Part shown: in pieces, positions 18,910 to 28,599 of the stretch
How the letters are laid out: each line of letters starts with the position of its first letter
Numbering within the stretch: position 1 is the first letter of the stretch
Assembly: GCA_024711295.1 (NCBI GenBank)
Contig: JANJTB010000006.1
Location: 226,348-290,347 of the forward strand
Direction of reading: 5' to 3'
Source: a bacterium
GTDB lineage: Bacteria > Bacteroidota > Ignavibacteria > Kapaibacteriales > UBA2268
DNA: 64,000 nt
The notes under the pieces: generated by a model
Database searches by the model: none
What the model was told of the DNA's origin: nothing
What the model saw: the letters and a program-made list of their open reading frames with translations, nothing else
Translations under genes and position numbers: made by a program

Positions 18910-20240
18910 GAAAAACCGGAATAATTATATTATTTGTTTTAGCAGGAATTGCTGTTTTACTCTCACAGTCAAACAGCGGCAGAACAGAGATTAAGCTAAG
19001 ATATGCAGATAGTTTGGTTGGTTCGAATACACCCGGAATTTCTTTCAGGGAGTTTTACGGTAATGTGCATCTTGAACATGGCGATGTTGATGTAAAATCT
19101 GACTTTGCTAAGCAGTATCTTGAATCAAACAGAGCTGACTTGGTCGGGAATGTAATAATTACGCAACAAACAATGATACTTCGTTCTCCTATGATAATAT
19201 ATTATGGAAATACCAATTCGGCGAACGCCTTTGATGGTGTAACCATTAAGGATGATAAAGCCTATCTTAAAGCTGATGGTGGTGTTTATAATACTAAATC
19301 ATATATAGCTGAGTTTACAGGTAATGTATTCGTTGAAGATGATTCAGCAAAAATATATTCACATTACATAAAATATAATCGTAAGACTAGAGAAAGTTTT
19401 TCGCATGGTGATGTCTGGATTTTAGGAAAAAATACAAATGTTGTGCTTAATAGCGATACGTTGCTTAATACTCCTGATGATAACTACTCCTTAGCTTACG
19501 GCAATCCTGTATTATATCAGGTTGATTCAGTTTATAATCCTGCTGATACATCACTTTATTTACCTGACTCACTCGTAATAAAAGATGCATATTACACATA
19601 CGATACTCTGACAGTAAGTTGCGATACAATGCATTCACACAGGGCATTGTATAATGAAAAGTATGTTTTTGTAAGTAATGTTGAGATTGTTAGAGGTCAG
19701 GTTGTAGCTAAAGCCGATGAAGCCGTATTTATGAAGGATGACGATTATATTATACTTAAAGGTAGCCCGATTGTATGGCACGATTCTACTCAACTTTATG
19801 CTGACTCAATTATTATCAGAATCCCAAATAACGAGCTTAAGACTATCGAAGCCTATGGTAATTCAATTGCTGTTTCAAGAAATGACACCATATCTCTCAA
19901 TCGTCTCGACCAAATAATGGGGGATAGAATTTATATACATATTGATTCTGGTAAGGTTCATGGTATAACAAGCATCGGAGAAGCCAAGAGTCTCTATTTC
20001 TTCCGTGATGAAGAAGGTGAAAATGGTGTTGATCGCAGAACAACTGACACCATTCATGTGGAATTTACAGATGGGGATATTGAAAATATAATATGGCTTG
20101 GCATGACCTATGCTGAGTTCTTTCCGGAAACTTTTGTTTATGGTAAGGAGAAATCCTATTATTTGCCATTATTCAAATGGACTGATGACAAGCCCAGGAA
20201 AAAACTCCTTCAATTACCCGGCAAAATAAGCAATAAATAA
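18906..20240 (+). CDS. OstA/LptA-like lipopolysaccharide transport protein
   Basis: A 444-residue exported protein. An N-terminal hydrophobic segment (GIIILFVLAGIAVLLS) serves as signal or anchor. The rest is built from beta-strand repeats of OstA type, for example FYGNVHLEHGDVDVKSDFA, ADLVGNVIITQQTMILRS and AEFTGNVFVEDDSAKIYS. These form a beta-jellyroll that binds lipopolysaccharide between the membranes in LptA/LptD N-domains. LptA alone is usually about 180 residues; this is the longer Bacteroidota-type OstA-like form with at least two repeats of the domain. It overlaps asnB by four bases and is convergent with the ABC exporter gene, one base away. Confidence 0.82.
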   Translation: MRKTGIIILFVLAGIAVLLSQSNSGRTEIKLRYADSLVGSNTPGISFREFYGNVHLEHGDVDVKSDFAKQYLESNRADLVGNVIITQQTMILRSPMIIYYGNTNSANAFDGVTIKDDKAYLKADGGVYNTKSYIAEFTGNVFVEDDSAKIYSHYIKYNRKTRESFSHGDVWILGKNTNVVLNSDTLLNTPDDNYSLAYGNPVLYQVDSVYNPADTSLYLPDSLVIKDAYYTYDTLTVSCDTMHSHRALYNEKYVFVSNVEIVRGQVVAKADEAVFMKDDDYIILKGSPIVWHDSTQLYADSIIIRIPNNELKTIEAYGNSIAVSRNDTISLNRLDQIMGDRIYIHIDSGKVHGITSIGEAKSLYFFRDEEGENGVDRRTTDTIHVEFTDGDIENIIWLGMTYAEFFPETFVYGKEKSYYLPLFKWTDDKPRKKLLQLPGKISNK

Positions 20241-20241
20241 T

Positions 20242-21990
20242 TTACAATTCTTCTATCTCGTGCTCGATTTGTTGTAAATTGTAAATTTCTGAATACTTAC
20301 CCTTAAGTTCGATTAAATTCTCGTGATTTCCTTGCTCAACAATTTTACCGTGGTCGAGGACAATAATATTATCAGCATGCTTGAGCGAAGAAATTCTATG
20401 AGAAATAATTATTGTTGTTCTGTCTTTCATGTACTCTTTTAATTCACGTAGAATAAAATCCTCTGTACTTGTATCTACAGCTGATAAAGAATCATCGAGA
20501 ATTAGTATTTTGGGATTTCTCAACAATGCTCTGGCTATTGCGACTCTTTGTTTCTGACCGCCTGATAGAGTAATACCTCTTTCGCCCAAAACAGTATTGT
20601 ATCCTTCCTGAAAAGTTAGCACTTCATCATGCAGCTTACATTTTTTCGAAACATTGATAATTTCTTCTAAAGTTGCATCAGGTCGGGCAAATTTTATATT
20701 ATTTTCAATAGTATCAGAGAAAAGGAAAGTATTTTGTGAAACCACACCGATTCCACTCCTTAAACTGTTCAGAGAATATTCCTTAATATCAAGTCCGTCA
20801 ATAACTATTTTGCCATTTACGGCATCAAACAATCTTGGTATAAGATTAATCAAAGAAGTCTTTCCTGATCCAACGCTTCCAACAATACCCAGAGTTGTTC
20901 CGTTGGGTATGCTTAGATTAATATCCTGTATAACAAAAGGTAAATTTGAGTCATACCTATGCGATACATTTTTAAAAATGATTTCACCAGAATTTATCAT
21001 TAACTTCTCATCAACATCTTCGGTATTTGTAATTTCACTTTCTTCATCCATTAGTTTACCAAGTCTTGATGCAGATGCAGCACCTCTTTGGACCAAATTA
21101 GTAATCCAGCCGATTGCTGCAACAGGCCATATCAATAATTCTAAATATATAAAAAACTGTGTCAAGTCACCAAGAGTGGATTTCCCTTCGATTACAAGAT
21201 AGCCTCCATAAGCAAGTACGCTTAATTGTGACAATCCTACCAAAACCATTAATAGTGGCATCATAAATGCTTCGAGCCTTGCCAACTTTAAGTTTTTCAT
21301 TAGATAATCTTTGCTTAGACTTGCAAACCTGAATGATTCGAATGCTTCTCGAGTATATGCCCTGACAACTCGTACACCTGAGATTGATTCCTGAGCTTGG
21401 GTTGTAAGGTCTGCAAATTGAGACTGAACATCCTTGAATGCAATATGGATTTTTTTACCAATAAAATATGTTACATAAGCAACAATCGGTAATGGTATCA
21501 AACCAACCAAAGCAATGGTAGGCTCTAACGAAAACATAAAATATAATGCAAATCCGAAAGTAGTGATAGTATTTGCTGAATACATTATTGCCGGGCCCAG
21601 AAACTCTCTTGCTGATGGTATATCATTTGTTGCATAAGCCATCAAATTACCTGTTGGGTTCCGATGATAAAATGAAGAAGATCGATCTTTTATTGAATTG
21701 AACATATCATATCTGAGGTCATATTCAATCTCTCTCGAGGACACAATGATTGTTCTTCTTGTCCAAAACATAAAGAAGCCACTAAAAAAAACTAATGTTA
21801 TTATCTTGGCGATTTCCAACAAAATGTATTCCATAGTAAAATCACCTTTTGATATTGTATCAATGGCACCTCCAACTATTCTAGGAACATAAGTCGATGA
21901 CAGATTAGATATTGTAACGAATAAAAATCCCAACAACAGCTTCTGTTTATATTTAATAAGGTAAGGAAATAATCTTTTTAACTCTTTCAT
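20242..21990 (-). CDS. ABC exporter, fused membrane and ATPase domains (MsbA-like type)
   Basis: A 582-residue half-transporter. Residues 1 to about 320 hold six hydrophobic segments, starting with KLLLGFLFVTISNLSS, plus the coupling sequence TQAQESISGVRVVRAY. The ATPase domain has Walker A GSVGSGKTS near residue 375, the signature LSGGQKQRVAIARALL, Walker B ILILDDSLSAVD and a switch histidine in IIISHR. Such homodimers export lipids, drugs or peptides across the inner membrane. A lipid A flippase role is possible next to an OstA-like gene but is not shown by sequence. Confidence 0.9.
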   Translation of the reverse strand: MKELKRLFPYLIKYKQKLLLGFLFVTISNLSSTYVPRIVGGAIDTISKGDFTMEYILLEIAKIITLVFFSGFFMFWTRRTIIVSSREIEYDLRYDMFNSIKDRSSSFYHRNPTGNLMAYATNDIPSAREFLGPAIMYSANTITTFGFALYFMFSLEPTIALVGLIPLPIVAYVTYFIGKKIHIAFKDVQSQFADLTTQAQESISGVRVVRAYTREAFESFRFASLSKDYLMKNLKLARLEAFMMPLLMVLVGLSQLSVLAYGGYLVIEGKSTLGDLTQFFIYLELLIWPVAAIGWITNLVQRGAASASRLGKLMDEESEITNTEDVDEKLMINSGEIIFKNVSHRYDSNLPFVIQDINLSIPNGTTLGIVGSVGSGKTSLINLIPRLFDAVNGKIVIDGLDIKEYSLNSLRSGIGVVSQNTFLFSDTIENNIKFARPDATLEEIINVSKKCKLHDEVLTFQEGYNTVLGERGITLSGGQKQRVAIARALLRNPKILILDDSLSAVDTSTEDFILRELKEYMKDRTTIIISHRISSLKHADNIIVLDHGKIVEQGNHENLIELKGKYSEIYNLQQIEHEIEEL

Positions 21991-22131
21991 TTATCAAAAT
22001 TGTATTTGCAAATACAACAATAACGAACCAAACACAATTATTACTAAAATAATTAATTGGAAACCAAAATATTAATTTTTAACTTAACCATAAATAACCA
22101 AAAATTTAACAGAGTTTTCACTTTTATTTAC

Positions 22132-22139
22132 TAATTTTG
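22132..22139 (+). promoter_or_regulatory. candidate -7 element of the phoB-like operon
   Basis: TAATTTTG matches TAnnTTTG, 34 bases upstream of the ATG at 22174. No TTG sits at the right distance, so this may be an activator-dependent or weak promoter. Confidence 0.35.
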
Positions 22140-22173
22140 AATATTATTATTGATAAATTTTGCAATAACTATT

Positions 22174-22905
22174 ATGTTAGACGAAATTAATACACCAGAA
22201 AATTTACAAAATTTTAATCCTTCAATTTCTAAAACTGTTGCTGTTGTTGACGATGAACCGGATATTAAGGAATTGATTTCAATCAATTTAGCAAAATCAG
22301 GTTTCAAAGTTAAGGCATTTGATGATGCAGCCGGATTGTTTAAGTATCTCAAAACCAACAAGCCTGATTTATTTATATTGGATTTGATGCTACCTGATGC
22401 AGATGGGTTCGAAATATGTAAATTTCTCAAAAAGGATGACAAATTTTCGAATATCCCAATTATTATGCTTACAGCTAGAACAGATGAAATGGACAAAGTG
22501 TTAGGTCTTGAGATAGGTGCAGATGATTATGTAACCAAGCCGTTTTCCCCACGTGAATTAACTGCCCGAATTAAAGCCGTTTTGAGAAGAGAAGATAAAA
22601 TTACTAAATCTACCAAATTGAATGTTGGGGATATCCTTTCAATTGACTTGCAAAAATATGATGTAAGTGTTGAGGGGAATAGGGTAGAATTAACTTCTAC
22701 AGAATTCAAAATCTTAAAACTCCTAACTGAAAGGAAAGGTTGGGTTTATTCAAGAGAGCAAATACTAGATTATCTCGGGTCACATGATAAAGGAATTTTA
22801 GACAGAACAATTGATGTTCATATCAAGAACTTAAGAGAAAAATTAGGCTCAGCCGGTAAGTTTATAAAAAATATTCGCGGTGTTGGTTACAAATTGGAAA
22901 TTTAA
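22174..22905 (+). CDS. PhoB/OmpR-type response regulator
   Basis: A 243-residue two-domain regulator. The receiver domain has VVDDEPDIKEL, phospho-acceptor Asp70 in LFILDLMLPDADGF, then LTARTD and the lysine in DDYVTKPFSPREL. The winged-helix domain has LTSTEFKILKLL and RTIDVHIKNLREKLG. I start it at ATG 22174 instead of an in-frame TTG at 22150. Its stop overlaps the kinase ATG by one base. With a PhoR-like kinase and PhoU downstream, a phosphate-starvation role is likely but inferred. Confidence 0.9.
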   Translation: MLDEINTPENLQNFNPSISKTVAVVDDEPDIKELISINLAKSGFKVKAFDDAAGLFKYLKTNKPDLFILDLMLPDADGFEICKFLKKDDKFSNIPIIMLTARTDEMDKVLGLEIGADDYVTKPFSPRELTARIKAVLRREDKITKSTKLNVGDILSIDLQKYDVSVEGNRVELTSTEFKILKLLTERKGWVYSREQILDYLGSHDKGILDRTIDVHIKNLREKLGSAGKFIKNIRGVGYKLEI

Positions 22906-24623
22906 TGAAATCTCTCTCCTGGAAGATATTTTTTGGATTTCTTTTTGTTGTATTGTCAATGACTGTACTTCTATTCTATTTTACTTATCATAACTTGATA
23001 AATAATGCGTATAATCATGTATTGAGTGAGCTGAAGCAGCAAAATTCAATAATTCTTGCGAGTGTTTACACCAAAGGTGATCTTGATTTTGATAAATTAA
23101 AACAGATTAGCAGGGATAATATTAATAATATTACATTAATTAATATGAGTGGACTGGCAATTTTTGATTCAAATACGAACAGCGATTTAATTCCAAATCA
23201 AAGTAATTCTATAGATTATATTAAGCTTATATCCGGCAAATCTGATACCTGGCATTATTTTGATGATGAAAAAATTGTCTTTTCAAAGTTGATTAAGACA
23301 CAAAAAGGGAATTTTATTCTAAGGATATCATCCGATGCTAGTTTTAAGGATGAAATCTTCTCTACACTACAAAAGAATTTTATATTGGTATCATTCTTAG
23401 CAATAGTAATATCTTTTGTACTTTCAATCATTTTGTCAAACAGAATAATTAAACCGATAAGAATTCTGTCCAGAGCATCAAGGAAAGTAGCATTAGGAGA
23501 TTTTGACAACAAACTTTATTTACCTGGTAATGATGAAGTGGCTCAATTGGCAAGAAATTTCAATCAAATGACCATAAAACTGAATGATTATTTCAAATTA
23601 GCAGAAGCTAGGCAAGAGGAATATCTTACTTTGATTGAATCAATTGAGGCTGCATTGTTTGTTATTGATGATTCAGGTAAAATAAATCTTTATAACAAAA
23701 GTTTCGAAGACATTGCCAGAGCCGGAATTATTGAAGGCAGATTCTATTGGGAGCTTGTAAATTCAAATGATTTGAAAGATTTATATAAGTCAATCATTAA
23801 AGAAAAACGCCATATAACAGGAGAATTTGAGCTTAATAACAAATATTATCTCTGCAGCGGTAACTATATAGAATCCAAAAATGAAGTTGTGATTTTACTA
23901 AATGACATAACTCCTTCCAAACAACTAGAAAATGTAAAACGTGATTTTGTTGTTAATGTTACTCATGAACTACGTACTCCACTTACAGCAATTAAAGGAT
24001 TCGTAGAAACTATAGAAGATGAGCCTGGTGAAGAAATTTCAACATACATTGAAATAATAAAAAGGCATACCGAAAGATTAATTAATATTGTTGAAGATTT
24101 ACTCACATTATCTGAGATAGAACAACATAATTCAAGAATCGAGCCTAAACCTACTCATATCAATAAATTATTTGACAATATTTATAAGATATTTGAACCC
24201 AGAATAAAAAAGAAAAATTTGGAATTTGAAATAAAGGTTGATGAAACTCTTCCTCTGATTGATATTGATTCGTTCCGCATTGAGCAGGTAATTATCAATT
24301 TGATTGATAATGCAATTAAATACACCGATTCTGGAATAATAAAATTACATTCTTATCTTGACAATGATTATTGCCAAATTTTAATCTCAGATACTGGTAT
24401 TGGCATCCCAAAGGAGCATCATTCAAGATTGTTCGAGCGTTTCTATACTGTTGATAAATCACGTTCTCGTAAAGTTGGTGGTACGGGATTAGGATTGTCA
24501 ATAGTTAAACACATAATTCAATTACACAAGGGTACAATCAGTATTGACAGTAGTGCTGGGAAGGGGACCCAATTTATAATAAAATTACCGATTAAACAGC
24601 ATTTATTATCCTATGACAACTGA
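22905..24623 (+). CDS. PhoR-like sensor histidine kinase
   Basis: A 572-residue membrane kinase. TM1 (about 8-28) and TM2 (about 157-178) flank a periplasmic loop of roughly 130 residues. HAMP follows (about 178-230), then a PAS-like region (about 245-330). The HisKA domain has the phospho-acceptor His354 in THELRTPLTAIKG, and the ATPase domain has NLIDNAIKYT, DTGIGIPKEH and GGTGLGLSIVKHI. It signals to the regulator encoded immediately upstream. E. coli PhoR has almost no periplasmic sensor, whereas this one has a substantial loop, as in many PhoR/WalK-like kinases. Its 3' end overlaps phoU by 11 bases. Confidence 0.88.
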   Translation: MKSLSWKIFFGFLFVVLSMTVLLFYFTYHNLINNAYNHVLSELKQQNSIILASVYTKGDLDFDKLKQISRDNINNITLINMSGLAIFDSNTNSDLIPNQSNSIDYIKLISGKSDTWHYFDDEKIVFSKLIKTQKGNFILRISSDASFKDEIFSTLQKNFILVSFLAIVISFVLSIILSNRIIKPIRILSRASRKVALGDFDNKLYLPGNDEVAQLARNFNQMTIKLNDYFKLAEARQEEYLTLIESIEAALFVIDDSGKINLYNKSFEDIARAGIIEGRFYWELVNSNDLKDLYKSIIKEKRHITGEFELNNKYYLCSGNYIESKNEVVILLNDITPSKQLENVKRDFVVNVTHELRTPLTAIKGFVETIEDEPGEEISTYIEIIKRHTERLINIVEDLLTLSEIEQHNSRIEPKPTHINKLFDNIYKIFEPRIKKKNLEFEIKVDETLPLIDIDSFRIEQVIINLIDNAIKYTDSGIIKLHSYLDNDYCQILISDTGIGIPKEHHSRLFERFYTVDKSRSRKVGGTGLGLSIVKHIIQLHKGTISIDSSAGKGTQFIIKLPIKQHLLSYDN

Positions 24624-25278
24624 TAATCAATTCAATAACGATCTGAATGAACTTAGAGGTGAAATATCATTTTTTGCTTCTTTAGTTGAATCTATGATTA
24701 AAAAGTCTGTTGCTTCGATTTACAGCAAGGATAGAAATACTCTGAATGAAGTAATATTTTCTCTTGAACCAAAAGCTAATGAAGCCGAGCTTGAGATAGA
24801 TAATCGTTGTATTTCCATTACAGCAAAATATTCACCTAAGGCATCATCATTAAGACTAATTCAATCAATAATGAAGATTAATCTTGATCTTGAGCGGATG
24901 GCAGATCATACTGTTAATATTTGCAGAGATGGAATTGACCTGATAAATCAATCGGTTATTATTGATAACAGACAAATACTTGAGATGACTGATGAAACCT
25001 TGCAAATGTTCCAACTGAGTATTAGCTCTTTTTATAATATGGATGTTGATTCAGCTAAAGTTGTTTGTGAATCTGATGAAAAAGTTGATAAACTAAAAAA
25101 TACTATTTATCATAGATTGATTCATGAAATGAAAATTGACCAATCAACAATTGAAAAATCATTACTTTTTCTTAGCATTTCCAAGAACTTAGAAAGAATT
25201 GCAGACCTTAGTACCAACATTGCCGAAAATACAATCTATGCATATACCGGCAATACAATCAAACATTCTTATAAATAA
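24613..25278 (+). CDS. phoU: PhoU-like phosphate signalling protein
   Basis: A 221-residue all-helical protein with two PhoU repeats. The diagnostic motifs are LERMADHTVNICRD near residue 95 and LERIADLSTNIAENTIY near residue 195, the metal-cluster-binding E-RxxD sites. PhoU couples the Pst transporter to PhoR and restrains the Pho response. It overlaps the kinase gene by 11 bases, so the three genes form one operon. No pst transporter genes occur in this window, so the partner must be encoded elsewhere. Confidence 0.92.
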   Translation: MTTDNQFNNDLNELRGEISFFASLVESMIKKSVASIYSKDRNTLNEVIFSLEPKANEAELEIDNRCISITAKYSPKASSLRLIQSIMKINLDLERMADHTVNICRDGIDLINQSVIIDNRQILEMTDETLQMFQLSISSFYNMDVDSAKVVCESDEKVDKLKNTIYHRLIHEMKIDQSTIEKSLLFLSISKNLERIADLSTNIAENTIYAYTGNTIKHSYK

Positions 25279-25341
25279 TTTTTAAGATTATAAAAAAATT
25301 GCTATTTTCAAATTTGCGATTTTCCGTAATTTCATTTTTTT

Positions 25342-25965
25342 ATGACAGAAATTGTTCAATCTAACTCTATTAATGCCGGAGGTGAGGATGCTCTTATTAT
25401 TGAAGAGATTCTTGCCGGAAATGAAAACGCTTATGGCAGATTGCAAAAAAAATATCAAAGAATAATATCTTCATTAATCAGGAAAATGATTAAAGATGAA
25501 GATGATATAGATGATTTAGTACAAGAAACCTTCATCAAAGCTTATCGTGCTTTAGATAGATATCAATCTAATTACACGTTTTCCGCCTGGATTTACAAAA
25601 TTGCCTCAAATACTTGCATTGATTTTCTTAGAAAAAAAAGACTAAATATCATTTCACTTGACGAGCCTATTGGTGGCACGGACGAAGACGATGGGATGAC
25701 AATAGAGATCGAAGACAATTCCTACACTCCTGATATTGAAGTAATCAATTCGGAGCGCAGGAATGCCTTGAACAATGCTGTAGAAAATCTTCCCGAAAAA
25801 TATCGGATAATAATCAAAATGCGACACGAAGATGAACTCGATTACAATGAAATTGCAGAAAAACTTGATTTACCTCTTGGTACTGTTAAAGCTCATCTTT
25901 TCCGTGCAAGAAAACTTCTGTTTGATGAATTGAAAAATGTTAGTTACCTATTTGATGATGAATAA
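25342..25965 (+). CDS. ECF (sigma-70 family) RNA polymerase sigma factor
   Basis: A 207-residue group 4 sigma factor. Region 2 has DDIDDLVQETFIKAYRAL and FSAWIYKIASNTCIDFLRKK. Region 4 has LPEKYRIIIKMRHEDELDYNEIAEKL followed by LPLGTVKAHLFRARKLL. An acidic linker (EDDGMTIEIED) joins them. It lies 63 bases after phoU. No anti-sigma gene follows on the same strand; a tail-to-tail secreted-protein gene begins directly after the stop. Its target promoters are unknown. Confidence 0.92.
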   Translation: MTEIVQSNSINAGGEDALIIEEILAGNENAYGRLQKKYQRIISSLIRKMIKDEDDIDDLVQETFIKAYRALDRYQSNYTFSAWIYKIASNTCIDFLRKKRLNIISLDEPIGGTDEDDGMTIEIEDNSYTPDIEVINSERRNALNNAVENLPEKYRIIIKMRHEDELDYNEIAEKLDLPLGTVKAHLFRARKLLFDELKNVSYLFDDE

Positions 25966-27333
25966 TTATTCTTTAATGAATTTGTACAACTTATTGTTCA
26001 TTTTCAAATAGTACATACCCCTTGGATACCGGCTGATATCAATAACTCCTGAATTATCGCTTATGATGGACTCTCCCAAAATATTATATATTTGGTAGAT
26101 GCTATTGTTGTTTTTTATCATTATAATATCATTGCCAGGATTTGGAAAGATTGCATATTCGTCGGTTTCATCATTTTCAACACTCATACCTTCTCTGGCA
26201 TAGAATGTAATAGCGCTGTCAGGGTTATCGCTTCCCTTAAGGTAAGGTGTTGCTATGAGCATCACAAAATAGCTCATGCTCATGTTCTCAGCTTTGCCGT
26301 ATGCATCAAGTTGAAAGCTAATGTAGTTGTTTGATAAATCATAAGTATAAATATTACCATCATACGATGTCAAATAATATAGATTGTCCATGCGGTATGT
26401 TTCACGTATTTCTGTCTCCAGAGGAAATCCTAAGTCTATCGCATTAAATTTAAATCCTGTAGCCAAATCATTATGGTATAACTTGTTTGAAGTCCTGTCT
26501 GTAAGCATCAAATGTGAAGTATTAAAATCCAGATAGTACTTAAAATGATTTGGATTACTTCCTGCGTCTGTTGAGTTACGGAATTCATGTTTATTATTGG
26601 ATGAAAAGTAATTCAGAAGGTAATATGAAACCACTCCATTGTCACGGTTTTCATTTTTGTCGCTGAGTATCCATAGTGTACGGTCATCTACCATAGTCAT
26701 TACAGTGCGGGAATCAGTGATTATTGTGTCATGCATTGTTTTGGTATAATGGTTAAATAAGTACACAACATTTGATTGCAATTCCTGATTGTAACTACTG
26801 ATTGCTAAATGCAATTGTGAAGCAGGGCTTTTTCCTGTCGAAATTGTTTCTGCATTTATTTCTAACAAAGTTGACTTTGAATAGCTGATTTGCAGGGGAT
26901 TGTAATTTTGAATTAAAAGTTTTATTTCGACAATCTTACCTGTTTCAGGCAAAAATATACTCTTTAGATCTTCATCATAAGCAATTCTTACAGGGAGTTT
27001 GATGTCTTCAAACTCCAAGTCTAAAAGTTTGACGGGTTGTGTATAATTTCCAAAAAACTCGTTGAAAGAACTAATCATAGCAGGTTGAATTAAACAGTAC
27101 CATATTGAAGGTGCTTCATCATTCGCATCCTTAATCCCATTATGGTTTTCGTCATAACCTGCACAATAGATAAACCAAAGTTCATTATTTGAACCAACCT
27201 GGTCTGATGGAAGAATTACTGATGGTCTTTTTCCGGTTTTCAGTTCCTCTACAAAAAACCATTCATTATCACTAGAAAAAGCTGAGGAAAATACAGCAAT
27301 AAATAATACTACAAAAACAATAGTCCCTTTCAT
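25966..27333 (-). CDS. secreted protein of unknown function with T9SS sorting domain
   Basis: A 455-residue exported protein. It starts with a signal peptide (KGTIVFVVLFIAVFSSAFS). The middle, about residues 25-370, has no family I recognise; it contains short repeated strand-turn patterns such as SYDGNIYTYDLSNNYISF, which could form a beta-propeller. The C-terminus (about 385-455) is a Por-type sorting domain: IFPNPGNDIIMIKN, IYNILGESI and YPRGMYYLKM. It should be surface-exposed or released by T9SS. Its stop codon abuts the sigma factor stop with no gap. Confidence 0.75.
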   Translation of the reverse strand: MKGTIVFVVLFIAVFSSAFSSDNEWFFVEELKTGKRPSVILPSDQVGSNNELWFIYCAGYDENHNGIKDANDEAPSIWYCLIQPAMISSFNEFFGNYTQPVKLLDLEFEDIKLPVRIAYDEDLKSIFLPETGKIVEIKLLIQNYNPLQISYSKSTLLEINAETISTGKSPASQLHLAISSYNQELQSNVVYLFNHYTKTMHDTIITDSRTVMTMVDDRTLWILSDKNENRDNGVVSYYLLNYFSSNNKHEFRNSTDAGSNPNHFKYYLDFNTSHLMLTDRTSNKLYHNDLATGFKFNAIDLGFPLETEIRETYRMDNLYYLTSYDGNIYTYDLSNNYISFQLDAYGKAENMSMSYFVMLIATPYLKGSDNPDSAITFYAREGMSVENDETDEYAIFPNPGNDIIMIKNNNSIYQIYNILGESIISDNSGVIDISRYPRGMYYLKMNNKLYKFIKE

Positions 27334-27432
27334 TTCATATCCCTCGAAATTGTTGATTTGATTTTACAAACTTATAAATTAATTTCTTAAATAAAAAATA
27401 AAAAATAAATTTTTTTATATATTGATATTAAT

Positions 27433-27465
27433 TTGCATTAATATTCTGCGAATATGTTACTTTTG
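27433..27465 (+). promoter_or_regulatory. Bacteroidota-type promoter of the YitT gene
   Basis: TTG (27433-27435), 22 bases, then TACTTTTG (27458-27465) fits TTG-N19-23-TAnnTTTG. The YitT ATG is 38 bases downstream of the -7 element. Confidence 0.6.
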
Positions 27466-27503
27466 TAACTTAATATTTGTACAATTTTTTTATTTTGATA
27501 GAA

Positions 27504-28439
27504 ATGGTTGATAAAATAATACATAAATATCCTGTAACAGATTACTTGTTTATAGCTCTTGGTGCAGCTGTAATGGGATTAGGAATAGGCGTATTTCTTG
27601 TTGATGCAAAAGTGGTTCCCGGAGGTGCAAGTGGTTTGGCAATGGCAATACATTATTTGTCAGGTGCATCTATACCTGTAGGTATGGCTGTATGGGCTAT
27701 AAATGTACCATTATTTATATGGGGATATAAAGAATTAGGCAAGACATTCGGTTTAAGAACATTTTTTGGCTTTACTCTTTCATCATTTTTTATTGATTTT
27801 TTCAGAGGTGATGCTCCATTCTTTGCTTTTGTTAGATTGCAGGATTCAGATACCATAAAAGATTTACAACAGCATGACTTTTTGTTCCTTATTCTAATCG
27901 GTGCAATTTTGCTTGGTGTAGGATTAGGAATAATTTTCAAATTTAGAGGTACTACTGCCGGCTCGGACATTGTTGCATCAGTGATGCAGAAAAGATTCGG
28001 GATGAAACCCGGTCAGGCGATAATGTTTATTGACTTTTTTGTTATTTCATTAGCAGGAATTATTATCCAAATTAAAGATTTATCTCCTGACAAACCGGCT
28101 CTGTCATTAACTCTATATGCTTTTTTACTTCTTTTTGTTTCCAGTAAACTAATTGATATTATTATTGATGGTTTTGACTATGCACGAGCTGCATTGATAA
28201 TATCTGACAAATATGAAGAGATTGGAAATGCCATTATCAGTGAATTGAGTAGAGGTGCTACTGCAATAAAGACACGCGGATTGTATCGAAATATCGAAAG
28301 AGAAATGATTTACACAATAATAACACAAAAAGAAATCTCGGCTCTGACTTCTATAATAAAAAGAATAGACCCAACTGCTTTCGTAATCATAAATAACGTT
28401 CATGAGGTTTTGGGTGAAGGTTTCAGAAGGCGTATTTAA
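27504..28439 (+). CDS. YitT-family membrane protein (DUF161 + DUF2179)
   Basis: A 311-residue membrane protein. Five or so hydrophobic segments occupy residues 10-210, with the family blocks VPGGASGLAMAIHYLSG, NVPLFIWGY and FRGTTAGSDIVASVM. The last 85 residues form a soluble DUF2179 domain with ELSRGATAIKTRGLY and REMIYTIITQKE. The family's transport function is not settled. I start it at ATG 27504; an upstream in-frame TTG at 27477 is less likely because it lies too near the promoter. Confidence 0.88.
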   Translation: MVDKIIHKYPVTDYLFIALGAAVMGLGIGVFLVDAKVVPGGASGLAMAIHYLSGASIPVGMAVWAINVPLFIWGYKELGKTFGLRTFFGFTLSSFFIDFFRGDAPFFAFVRLQDSDTIKDLQQHDFLFLILIGAILLGVGLGIIFKFRGTTAGSDIVASVMQKRFGMKPGQAIMFIDFFVISLAGIIIQIKDLSPDKPALSLTLYAFLLLFVSSKLIDIIIDGFDYARAALIISDKYEEIGNAIISELSRGATAIKTRGLYRNIEREMIYTIITQKEISALTSIIKRIDPTAFVIINNVHEVLGEGFRRRI

Positions 28440-28599
28440 TTGTTACTTGAAAGTAAATACTTGATAATAATAATAATAACAGCATAATTAACAACATTTT
28501 CGGATACAAAAAATAATTTTTTCTTTTAATTATTAAAATATTGACATATTTTAGTATTTAAACTAATTAATTATTTTTAAAATCAATAATTTATTAAAA

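Noticed and set aside
28463..28482. ATA microsatellite after the YitT gene
   Set aside because: Short and in AT-rich non-coding sequence, so expected by chance.
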